Positions 18,486-25,945 of a stretch of 64,000 nucleotides of DNA are shown one piece after another (the stretch's first letter is position 1; each line of letters opens with the position of its first letter). This DNA comes from Lentzea cavernae (lineage in GTDB: Bacteria > Actinomycetota > Actinomycetes > Mycobacteriales > Pseudonocardiaceae): positions 390,645-454,644 of the forward strand of contig NZ_BNAR01000004.1 in NCBI RefSeq assembly GCF_014653695.1, given 5' to 3'. A program made the translations under genes and the position numbers. Below the pieces are notes generated by a model. The model was not told the DNA's origin, did not search any database, and saw nothing but the letters and a program-made list of their open reading frames with translations.

Positions 18486-19292
18486 TCAAGCGCTGAGCAC
18501 GTCGTAGGTGCTGAGCGCGATCCGGTACCCGAAGAGCAAGAGGCCGTGCAGCACGAACAACCACAGCCCGATCGCCGCCACCGCACCGGGAACCGCCAGG
18601 CCGCCGTACGGAATCGCCCAGTCCACGGGGATCGCGAGGAACACCACGAACCCGTGCAGGAAGCCGGTGAGCGTCGCGCCGACACCCACCCCGGCCGCCA
18701 GCACCACCTTGAGCGGCAGCGCGACCGGCCCGACGAAGGCGAACACCAGGGCCACCGTCACGCAGATCGGCACCATGTCGAGGTGGAACGACAGCACCAC
18801 CCCCAGCACCGTGGACCAGCCCCCGGCCTCGTAGAGCGGACCGACCACCGACGCGAACCACAGCGGTAGCGCGACCAGCAGGGGCGCCAGGACGAGCACG
18901 GGCAGGAACGCGATCCGCCCGGCCCACCCGGTCCACTTGGTCGGGTGCTCCCCGGCCGCCTGCACGAGCCCCCGCCGCAGCCCCTCGCCATACAGCGTCG
19001 CCGGGAACAGCGACGCGGCGAGCAACGGCCAAGAGGTGGTCGTCGCCGCCTCGGCCAGCTGCACCAGCACGGCGGTGGGGTCGTGCGCGCTCGGCAGAGA
19101 ACCGCCGACCGTCCGCGCACCGTCGACCACGAGTTCCGGCCCGAACAGCAACGCCACCCCACGCAGCGCGAGCAGCAGCAGCGGCACCAGCCCGAGCGCC
19201 GAGAAGAACGTCAGCCCCGCTGCCCACAGCAGGAGGTCCCGGCCGCGCAGCGCGTCCGACGTGCCCGCAACCACGGCGCGGAGTACATGCAT
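18486..19292 (-). CDS. YihY/UPF0761-like integral membrane protein
   Basis: A membrane protein of about 268 aa with five to six hydrophobic helices, similar in layout to YihY/BrkB-type proteins (formerly called RNase BN). Recognisable elements are RDLLLWAAGLTFFSALGLVP near the N-terminus and ATLYGEGLRRGLVQ. The start is uncertain: ATG 19292 (MHVLRAV) places a short amphipathic helix before TM1, while ATG 19325 would add 11 residues; neither has a strong ribosome site. The role of the family is not established. Confidence 0.65.
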   Translation of the reverse strand: MHVLRAVVAGTSDALRGRDLLLWAAGLTFFSALGLVPLLLLALRGVALLFGPELVVDGARTVGGSLPSAHDPTAVLVQLAEAATTTSWPLLAASLFPATLYGEGLRRGLVQAAGEHPTKWTGWAGRIAFLPVLVLAPLLVALPLWFASVVGPLYEAGGWSTVLGVVLSFHLDMVPICVTVALVFAFVGPVALPLKVVLAAGVGVGATLTGFLHGFVVFLAIPVDWAIPYGGLAVPGAVAAIGLWLFVLHGLLLFGYRIALSTYDVLSA

Positions 19293-19346
19293 GATCGGGA
19301 AGTACCCGAACCTGCACGCCGTCATCCATCGGCTTACGGTGGTGCC

Positions 19347-20069
19347 ATGACCGGTGACAAGGCGAACCCAGTCGCCGGATGGTCCCGGCTGCACGGCGAG
19401 GACGTGTCCGAGAGCAGGCTCGTCGTCGGCTGGCTGCGCTTCGTGCACGCCCTGGCGGGCCCGGTGGACCGCGTCCACCCCGACGTGCTCTCGCTGGCGG
19501 GCGTGCTGGCCGCCGCAGGTGCGGTCGCCGCAGCTGCCGGAGGCGGGCTCTGGGCTTTGGCGGCGCTGCTGCTGGTGGTGGCGACCGGTGTGTTGGACGG
19601 ACTGGACGGCGCGGTCGCCCTGCGCACCGGGCGGGTGCGTCCGCTGGGGGCGGTGGTGGACGCGGTCTGCGACCGGCTGTCGGACTTGGCGCTGGTGCTG
19701 GTCCTGCTGGTCCTGGGTGCGCAGGCGTGGTGGTGCGCGGCGATCGGTGTGTCGGTGCTGCTGCACGAGTACGCGCGGGCCAAGGCCCAGGCCGTGGGCA
19801 TGGCCTCGGCGGGCGCGATCACGGTGGCGGAGCGCCCGACCAGGGTGATCGTGGTGGCCATCGCGTGCGCGGGTGCGGGTCTGGCGCCGGGTGGGACCCC
19901 CGTCACCGGGTGGAGCTGGGCCGCGGTGTCGGCGCTGGTGTGGGCGGGGTGCGCGGTGGCCGGGTTCGCCCAGCTCGCGGCCGGGGTCCGGAGGGAGCTC
20001 GCCGGTCGTCCGTGGACGGGGCCGTTCGCGTCAGGCAGGGCTGATCAGGCGGGCGACGATCCGCGCTGA
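19347..20069 (+). CDS. CDP-alcohol phosphatidyltransferase-family protein
   Basis: A 240-aa membrane enzyme with about six TM helices. The family motif DG(x2)AR(x8)G(x3)D(x3)D is present as DGAVAL, then PLGAVVDAVCD: all the metal-binding Asp residues are kept, but the Arg after Ala is Leu. The enzyme should transfer a phospho-alcohol head group from a CDP-activated donor. Its last ~12 codons are the antisense of the outermost copy of the crtI-tail repeat, so its C-terminus appears to have been built from that repeat. Confidence 0.75.
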   Translation: MTGDKANPVAGWSRLHGEDVSESRLVVGWLRFVHALAGPVDRVHPDVLSLAGVLAAAGAVAAAAGGGLWALAALLLVVATGVLDGLDGAVALRTGRVRPLGAVVDAVCDRLSDLALVLVLLVLGAQAWWCAAIGVSVLLHEYARAKAQAVGMASAGAITVAERPTRVIVVAIACAGAGLAPGGTPVTGWSWAAVSALVWAGCAVAGFAQLAAGVRRELAGRPWTGPFASGRADQAGDDPR

Positions 20070-20443
20070 CGTTGCCATCAGCGGCAGTCCGCCTCTCGGA
20101 TGCGCGGAACCGGTCCGCCGGACCGATCGGGCGGGCCACGGTCAGCGCTGACACCGCCACGAGCGGCAGCCCACCATCCAGATGCACAGAGCTACCGAGA
20201 CAGGTACGGAGCCCGGTTGGCGGGCAGGCCGCCCGTGTGCCTCAAGCAGGACCGATCGGACGGGCGAGGATCCCCGCCGACATCGCCACCAACGGCAACC
20301 CACCACCCGGATGCGCCCGAGCAGGCGCCGAAGCCCGATCGGCGGGCAGGCAGGCCGTGCGCCTCAGGCAGGACCGACCAGCCGAGCCACGATCCCCGCC
20401 GACATCGCCACCAACGGCAACCCACCACCCGGATGCGCCGAGC
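20039..20443. repeat. Degenerate tandem array of the crtI-like 3' coding end (four copies)
   Basis: Four copies of a ~66-bp segment, all in the same orientation: the genuine gene end (about 20364-20443), then copies at about 20242-20323, 20121-20186 and 20039-20104. Offsets are 122, 129 and 82 bp. Read on the minus strand each still encodes GGLPLxAxSAxxxAR, the C-terminal signature of the CrtI-like enzyme. The copy nearest the gene is almost identical to it and also shares ~30 bp beyond the stop; the outer ones are increasingly diverged. The array fills the gap between two convergent genes. Confidence 0.8.
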
Positions 20444-21836
20444 CCCCGACGAGGAACAACCCAGGCACCGGAGCCCGGTTCGCCGGCCGGAGCAGCGCCG
20501 CCCGCGGGCCGTTGGACGACGAGCCGTAGATCGACCCGCCCACCGCTCCCGTGTCGCGGGCCCAGTCCGCCGGTGTGCGGATCTCCCGCCAGCGCACCCG
20601 GTCCCGCACGTCCAGGCCACGCTCGGCCATCACGCGCAGCACCTGGTCGGCGTAGGAGTCGGCGAGCCCCGGCGCGGTCCAGTCGACGTCTCCGTAACGT
20701 GGCGCGTTGACCAGGACGAACCACGCCTCGTCCCCCGAGGGGGCGACGGCGGGGTCGTCCGGCGCGCACACGTAGACCGCCGGGTCCGGCACCGGGCGCG
20801 GGTGGCGGCCGAAGATCGAGTCGAACTCGTCGTCGTAGTCGGCGGGGAACAGCACGCGGTGGTGGACCGGATCGGGCGTCTTCCCCCGCAGGGCCAGCAG
20901 GAGCACGTATCCCGACAGCGACGGCTGGGTCTTGCGCAGCATCCGGTGTGGACGGTGGGAGCGGCGGTCGGTGAGCAGCTCGCCGTAGAGGTGTTCGGCG
21001 TCCACATCGGACACGACGACGTCCGCCCGCTGCCGTTCGCCGTCGCGCAGGCGCACGCCGGTGACCCCGCCGCTGCCGGACTCGATCGCGGTGACCTCGG
21101 CGTTGAAGTGGAAGCGCACGCCGAGGTCGAGGCAGCGCTCGTGCAGGGCGTCGCCCAGCCTGCGCAGGCCGCCGCGCACGTACCAGCCGCCGAAGCGCTG
21201 CTCGATGAACGGGACCACCGTCATCAACGCGGGTGTGCGGCGCGGGTCGGAGCCGCTGTAGGTGGCGTAGCGGTCGAGCAGCATGCGCAGGCGCGGGTCG
21301 GTCAGGCGCCGTTGGCCCACCCCGCGCAACGTGCGCCACGGTGCGATCCTCATCAGGTCGCGGACGCTCGCCGACCGGCGCAGCAGGTCCCGCACCCCGT
21401 TCAGCGGATTTTGCAGCACCGGTTCGCCGACGAGGCCCCACAACCGTTCGGCGTCGGTGAGCACCGCCCGCCACTGCCGGGCCGCCTCAGGCCCAAAGGC
21501 GCTGGCCAGAACAGCCTCCACGTGCTCCTCGGCGTGCGGCACGTCCAGTTCGGTGCCGTCCGGGAAGCGGTATCGGCACGTCGGTTCGACCGGCACGATG
21601 TCCACGAGGTCGTCGAGCGGTGCGCCGGTGGCCGCGAAGAGGTCGCGGTAGACGTGCGGGAGCGTCAGCAGTGACGGTCCGGTGTCGAAGGTGAACCCGT
21701 TCCGCCGCAGGGTGCCGAGCTTGCCGCCGTGGCCGGAGGCCTGCTCGTACACGGTGACCTCGTGCCCGGCCTTCGCCAGCCGCGCGGCCGCGGCCATGCC
21801 TCCCATGCCGGCGCCGATCACCACCACATGTGCCAT
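20364..21836 (-). CDS. crtI: CrtI-type carotenoid desaturase (phytoene desaturase-like)
   Basis: A 490-aa FAD enzyme of the bacterial phytoene-desaturase family. The N-terminal dinucleotide motif is VVVIGAGMGGMAAAARLAKAG. FDTGPSLLTLP follows near residue 50, and the C-terminal FAD signature GLFLVGGSAHPGGGLPLVAMSA closes the protein. It is the last gene of a four-gene carotenoid operon; its ATG is 1 nt after the CruG-like stop. No phytoene synthase or GGPP synthase is in the window, so it could be the main desaturase or a CrtD-type 3',4'-desaturase acting on the psi end. Confidence 0.85.
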   Translation of the reverse strand: MAHVVVIGAGMGGMAAAARLAKAGHEVTVYEQASGHGGKLGTLRRNGFTFDTGPSLLTLPHVYRDLFAATGAPLDDLVDIVPVEPTCRYRFPDGTELDVPHAEEHVEAVLASAFGPEAARQWRAVLTDAERLWGLVGEPVLQNPLNGVRDLLRRSASVRDLMRIAPWRTLRGVGQRRLTDPRLRMLLDRYATYSGSDPRRTPALMTVVPFIEQRFGGWYVRGGLRRLGDALHERCLDLGVRFHFNAEVTAIESGSGGVTGVRLRDGERQRADVVVSDVDAEHLYGELLTDRRSHRPHRMLRKTQPSLSGYVLLLALRGKTPDPVHHRVLFPADYDDEFDSIFGRHPRPVPDPAVYVCAPDDPAVAPSGDEAWFVLVNAPRYGDVDWTAPGLADSYADQVLRVMAERGLDVRDRVRWREIRTPADWARDTGAVGGSIYGSSSNGPRAALLRPANRAPVPGLFLVGGSAHPGGGLPLVAMSAGIVARLVGPA

Positions 21837-21837
21837 G

Positions 21838-22956
21838 TCAGGTGCTCTCCCGCAACGTCCGGCCCTTCCACCGCAACCGCCCTGCCCGCCGGGCTCGCCA
21901 CGACCGCGCGATGAGCGTCAGCAGGACCGACACCGACACGGGGTGGGCGAGGGCGTCGGGCCACACGCGCCCGCCGGTGTGCCGTGCCGTCACGACCCTG
22001 GTGACCACGCCTGCCGCGTACCCGACGGCACCCGCGCGCGACCCGGCGAGCGCGGCGATCGGCGGCAGGACGTACAGCCAGGCGAGCACGAGGGACAGCG
22101 CGGTCGCGCCGGCCGGGCTGCCGGTGGCCGACCACAGCGACTTCTCGTACCCGTCCCGGACCTCCGCCCAGTCCTCGTACATCCGGCAGTCCGCCACGGT
22201 GCTGCCGTCGACGACGACGCCGCGGCCGCCACTGCGCTTGACCGCCCGCATCAGCGCGATGTCGTCGAGCACCGCGGTCGCGATCCCCGCGAAGCCTCCG
22301 CTGCGGTCGTAGGCGGCGGCGTCCACCACAAGGAACTGCCCGTTCGCCGCCGACAACGACGGCCGGGGCGAGCGTTCGGCCAGGCGCAACGGCAGGAACA
22401 CCAGCCACGACCACTGCAGCAGCGGCTGAACGAGACGCGCCGCGGCCCCGTCGGCGAGCTGGCGCGGGAACGGCGAGACCAGGTCGAGGTCGTTCTCCCG
22501 CAACAACGCGACAGCGGCGGCGATCGCATGCGGCGCGAGGACGACGTCGGCGTCGACGAACACCAGCACGTCGCCTCGTGCCAGATCGGCCAGCTGAGCG
22601 CAGGCGTGCGGCTTGCCCGGCAACCCGGACGGCGGCGCCTGTCCCGTGACGACGCGGATCCGCTCGTCGTCACCCGCGACCCGGCGCACCTCGTCGGCCG
22701 TGCCGTCGGACGACCCGTCGTCGAGCACGACGACCTCCAGCTCCGGCACACCGCGCTGGGCCCGCAACGACCTGATCGTCGGCGCGATCCGGTGCGCCTC
22801 TTCGCGCGCGGGCACCAGCACCGACACCTTCTCCTGGCACAGCGGGGGATCAGCCCTCGGCACCCGCATCAGCCGCGCGTTCACCAGGGCGTGCGCCGCG
22901 CCCACCAGCGCACCGGCGGCGGCACCGCGCACCGCCACGTCGAAGAACTTCTTCAC
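21838..22956 (-). CDS. GT2-family glycosyltransferase, CruG-like (carotenoid glycosylation)
   Basis: A 372-aa membrane-associated GT2 enzyme. It has the nucleotide-sugar fold VSVLVPAREEAHRI, VVLDDGSSDGT and metal-binding VFVDADVVL (DxD), a QFLVVDAAAY segment, and TM helices at both ends. The GTG at 22956 overlaps the CruF-like stop by 4 bp. CruG-type enzymes add a sugar to the hydroxyl made by CruF; the direct coupling to a CruF-like gene supports this role. The sugar and acceptor are inferred. Confidence 0.75.
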   Translation of the reverse strand: MKKFFDVAVRGAAAGALVGAAHALVNARLMRVPRADPPLCQEKVSVLVPAREEAHRIAPTIRSLRAQRGVPELEVVVLDDGSSDGTADEVRRVAGDDERIRVVTGQAPPSGLPGKPHACAQLADLARGDVLVFVDADVVLAPHAIAAAVALLRENDLDLVSPFPRQLADGAAARLVQPLLQWSWLVFLPLRLAERSPRPSLSAANGQFLVVDAAAYDRSGGFAGIATAVLDDIALMRAVKRSGGRGVVVDGSTVADCRMYEDWAEVRDGYEKSLWSATGSPAGATALSLVLAWLYVLPPIAALAGSRAGAVGYAAGVVTRVVTARHTGGRVWPDALAHPVSVSVLLTLIARSWRARRAGRLRWKGRTLREST

Positions 22957-23774
22957 CGATGCGCCCGCCACAACGCCAGCGCGAACGGCACCGCCACCAG
23001 TCCCATGAGCAGCCCGGCGACCAGGGACACCGCGGGACGGCCGAAGAACGCCGCGTGCGCCCACACCGAGGAACCGTAGGTCCACAGGTAGAGCACCGGG
23101 GCGGGTCCTGCCCGCAGGTCGAGTTCCCGGGAGACGCGCGGCCTTCCGACGCTCCGGTGCAGCGCGGCCATCATCAGCACCGCGACCAGCAGCCAGCCGG
23201 CGTAGTTCGTCAGCGGGACACCGTCCACACCGGGCAGTGCGGGGAACGGAGCGGCCCACTCCCAATGACCGGCGTCCACCATCTGCGGGTCGAGGAACAC
23301 GTCCCACGACGCCAGTGCCCACGCACCGATCCCCACGACCGCCCAGGTCGAACCGCGCGCGAGCGACCGTCCGACGAGCAGCGCCGGCCAGCACATCATC
23401 ACCCACGCCAGCGCCACGACCACCGGCACGCCGGCGACCTCCAGGCCGAGCGAACCCGTGTAGCGGTAGTCCCCGAACGGAAAACCCGTGTGCACGCCGA
23501 TGGTCTCGGCCAGCAGACCTCCGCCCCCGGCGACCACCACCAGCAGGACCGCCGCACGCGGGCCGAAACGGGCCAGGGCGTCGCAGACCGACGCCACCGC
23601 GAACGCGATCACCGAGGCCACCGTCGTGAACAACCGGGCGTCGGGATCGGTCATCGAGTAGACGATCTGCGCCAGCACGACGAGCGCACCGCAGACCCAC
23701 GCCGGCACGGCCAGGGCGCGCACTCCCCCGGCCTGCCCGCGCACGACCGCACCGGGCTCCACACCGACGTTCAC
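22953..23774 (-). CDS. cruF: CruF-like carotenoid 1',2'-hydratase (DUF422)
   Basis: A 273-aa integral membrane protein with about seven TM helices and the CruF/DUF422 pattern: HTGFPFGDYRYT, SWDVFLDPQMVDAGHWEW and GVPLTNYAGWLLVA. CruF adds water across the terminal double bond of an acyclic psi end of a carotenoid, giving the 1'-hydroxyl that CruG can glycosylate. The GTG start overlaps the CrtU-like stop by 4 bp, and its own stop overlaps the CruG-like start by 4 bp. Confidence 0.85.
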   Translation of the reverse strand: MNVGVEPGAVVRGQAGGVRALAVPAWVCGALVVLAQIVYSMTDPDARLFTTVASVIAFAVASVCDALARFGPRAAVLLVVVAGGGGLLAETIGVHTGFPFGDYRYTGSLGLEVAGVPVVVALAWVMMCWPALLVGRSLARGSTWAVVGIGAWALASWDVFLDPQMVDAGHWEWAAPFPALPGVDGVPLTNYAGWLLVAVLMMAALHRSVGRPRVSRELDLRAGPAPVLYLWTYGSSVWAHAAFFGRPAVSLVAGLLMGLVAVPFALALWRAHR

Positions 23775-25288
23775 GCCGACCTCCGCCGGCGCGCGGCGGC
23801 GCGCAGCAGCGGCACGCGGCCTTCGACGGGAACCGTCCACAGATCGGTCCCGGAGACGCCCCACCGGCCCAGGAGCTGGTTGGCCGCGGCGAAACCGGTC
23901 GTAGCCGCGCGCTCCATCAACGCCACCGGCAGGTCGATGCGCACCAGATCCCCTGCCAGCACGAGGAAGTCGTCCGGTGTGTTCACCTGCGGCCTGTCCT
24001 CGTATCCACCGGCGGGGAACAGCGGGCAGTCGGACCGCCACTCGTGCCGTTCGTCGACGACAGTGGCGCCCTTGGTCTCGGGGTAGACCTCGGTCAGCTG
24101 CTCCCAGAGCCGCCGCCTGGCCTCGCCCTCGTCCACATCGGACGGTATGGCGTACCCGTGCAGCTCCACGACCGAACCGCCGGTGCGCGCCGCCCAGGCC
24201 CTCGCCTCGTGTTCGTACTTGTCGAGCACGCTGACGTTGTCGAGCAGGTCGTACCCGCTGGTGCCGATGAAACCGGGCCGGTCGACCGGCTTGTCCAGCC
24301 AGTACCGCGACACCAGGAACGGTGGTGCGGTCCGCAGCTCCGCCACCTGTTCGCGCCAGCCCGCGTCGCCGAGCCGGGGCGAGGAGTCCACGATCCGGCG
24401 CAGCCCTTTCACGTCGGCGGCGAGCACCACGGCGTCGGCGGCGAGCACACCGTCCCCCGTGGTCACGGTGAAACGCCTTGCCCCGCCCCGTTCCACCGAC
24501 TGCACGCCCACACCGGTGCGCACGTCGGCGCCCAGTTCGGTGAGGCGCTGGCCCAGCGGGTCCCACAGGCCGTGCGGGAACGGGTCCGCCGCGACGTCGA
24601 AGAGCAGTCCCTCGTTCGAGCCGAGGAAGTAGATGTGGAACATCACGGCGAGTTCGGCGGCCGACATGTCGCTCGGGTGCGCGAAGAAGCTGCGGGAGAA
24701 CACCTCGAAGGCGAGGGCGTGCGCGGCCTCGGGGAACCGGACCCGGTTGAGGTAGTCGGCCGCGTCCAGGCCGTCGAGCTCGTCGTAGACACCGGGGACC
24801 GACACGTCGAGCAGCTTCAGGGCCGCTTCGGGGTTCATGGCCGGCAGGTCGCGCCAGCGGAACGTCGGGCTGCGCCGCAGGAACGCCAGCACGTTCCACG
24901 GCGCCGTCGTCGGCATGCCGGCGAAGGAGTCGCGGTCGCCGCGCGCGTGCCACAGCGGGTAGTCGGGCATCGCGGTCAGCGCACGACCGTCCGGGTCGAC
25001 CCGCCTCAGCAACGCGCGCAGGTTGTAGTACTGGCGGAAGAACGCGTGGAAACCGCGGGTCATGGTGACGTCGCTGCCGTCCGCCAGCTGTGTGTGCCAC
25101 CCACCGACCCGGCCGCCGAGATACGTCTCGCGCTCGTACAGCACGACCCGCGCGCCCCGTTCCGCGAGCAGCGTGGCCGACGCCAGACCGGCGATCCCGC
25201 CGCCGACCACCGCGATGACGGGCACGTCGCCGTCCAGCCGGGGCCGGCCCGCGGGCGCGGGGATCCGCACCGCTTTGCGATCTTTCAT
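23771..25288 (-). CDS. crtU: CrtU-like carotene desaturase/methyltransferase (aromatic ring formation)
   Basis: A 505-aa FAD enzyme resembling Streptomyces CrtU (beta-carotene desaturase/methyltransferase, isorenieratene pathway). The N-terminal FAD motif is VVGGGIAGLASATLLAERGA, followed by TRGFHAFFRQYYNLRALLRR, which is characteristic of CrtU. CrtU converts a beta-ionone ring to a phi (aromatic) ring. ATG 25288 has GGGAG 5 nt upstream; ATG 25300 is an alternative. It is the first gene of the carotenoid operon. Substrate identity (gamma- or beta-carotene) is inferred from the partners. Confidence 0.8.
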   Translation of the reverse strand: MKDRKAVRIPAPAGRPRLDGDVPVIAVVGGGIAGLASATLLAERGARVVLYERETYLGGRVGGWHTQLADGSDVTMTRGFHAFFRQYYNLRALLRRVDPDGRALTAMPDYPLWHARGDRDSFAGMPTTAPWNVLAFLRRSPTFRWRDLPAMNPEAALKLLDVSVPGVYDELDGLDAADYLNRVRFPEAAHALAFEVFSRSFFAHPSDMSAAELAVMFHIYFLGSNEGLLFDVAADPFPHGLWDPLGQRLTELGADVRTGVGVQSVERGGARRFTVTTGDGVLAADAVVLAADVKGLRRIVDSSPRLGDAGWREQVAELRTAPPFLVSRYWLDKPVDRPGFIGTSGYDLLDNVSVLDKYEHEARAWAARTGGSVVELHGYAIPSDVDEGEARRRLWEQLTEVYPETKGATVVDERHEWRSDCPLFPAGGYEDRPQVNTPDDFLVLAGDLVRIDLPVALMERAATTGFAAANQLLGRWGVSGTDLWTVPVEGRVPLLRAAARRRRSA

Positions 25289-25514
25289 CGGTGCTCCCAT
25301 TCCGGCCCTGGCCGTCGGACGTGCGGGTGCCCAGAGCGCGCTCCGCCCCGCGACTGCCCTGAGGGGCGGGGTCGCGCGATCAGAGCGTCCTGGATCTGCT
25401 CGAGGCGACGAGATCGGCATCGGAGAGCTCCGGTGCCGACCTCGTGGCGGTTTTCGTGCCTCACCCGACCGTATGGGCAGTCCGGCCCGTCTGCACAACG
25501 GGAGAGGCGGCTCC

Positions 25515-25724
25515 TCAGGCTTCGCGGCTCTGGTCGATGTCGACCACGTCCAGCACCTCGTCGAACGACCCGTACAGGCGCTCCGGAACCGAGTGCAGCG
25601 CGTGCACGGTGTCCTCGTCGGCGTTGTTGCGGGACGCGTGGTCGACGAGCTGCCCCTTGTCCGCGGGGTAGGACACGTCGGTCAGCACCGTGCGCAACCT
25701 GTCGACTGTGGTCGTGTCGCTCAT
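25515..25724 (-). CDS. Small DUF2795-type protein
   Basis: A 69-aa acidic protein with the DUF2795 pattern, found widely in actinobacteria: a short helical repeat with YPADKGQLVDHASRNNA and a later LHSVPERLYGSFDEVLDVV. A strong GGAGGAG site precedes ATG 25724. Function unknown. It stands alone between the carotenoid operon and the GH64 gene. Confidence 0.75.
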   Translation of the reverse strand: MSDTTTVDRLRTVLTDVSYPADKGQLVDHASRNNADEDTVHALHSVPERLYGSFDEVLDVVDIDQSREA

Positions 25725-25836
25725 CGTTCTCCTCCGGATCGGGTGCGGACTCCCTCGGCTACCCGCGTTCTCGCACGACTAACGCGCCGGCGCCCGACGT
25801 CCCGGTATTGACAGGGCTCGTCCCCGCGATCAACCA

Positions 25837-25850
25837 TGGAAGCGCTCTCA
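25837..25850. promoter_or_regulatory. Putative LacI-family operator upstream of the GH64 gene
   Basis: TGGAAGCGCTCTCA, a near-palindrome around GCGC, about 96 nt upstream of ATG 25946. A TTGACA box lies at 25808-25813. It is nearly the same as the site at 4324-4337 before the GH76-like gene, suggesting one sugar-responsive repressor for both. Confidence 0.45.
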
Positions 25851-25945
25851 TAACCGGTCTGGACCAGTTCTCGGAGCGGAGGCCTTCGACCGCCCTGAAC
25901 CGGTCGGGGGACCTGCTGACGGAGCACCCCTGCACAAGGAGTCAC

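Noticed and set aside
17086-19329. Long minus-strand frame (747 codons) across the MerR, MFS and YihY-like genes
   Set aside because: Arg/Gly/Ala-rich translation in another phase of three good genes; its last part simply reads into the MerR HTH out of frame.
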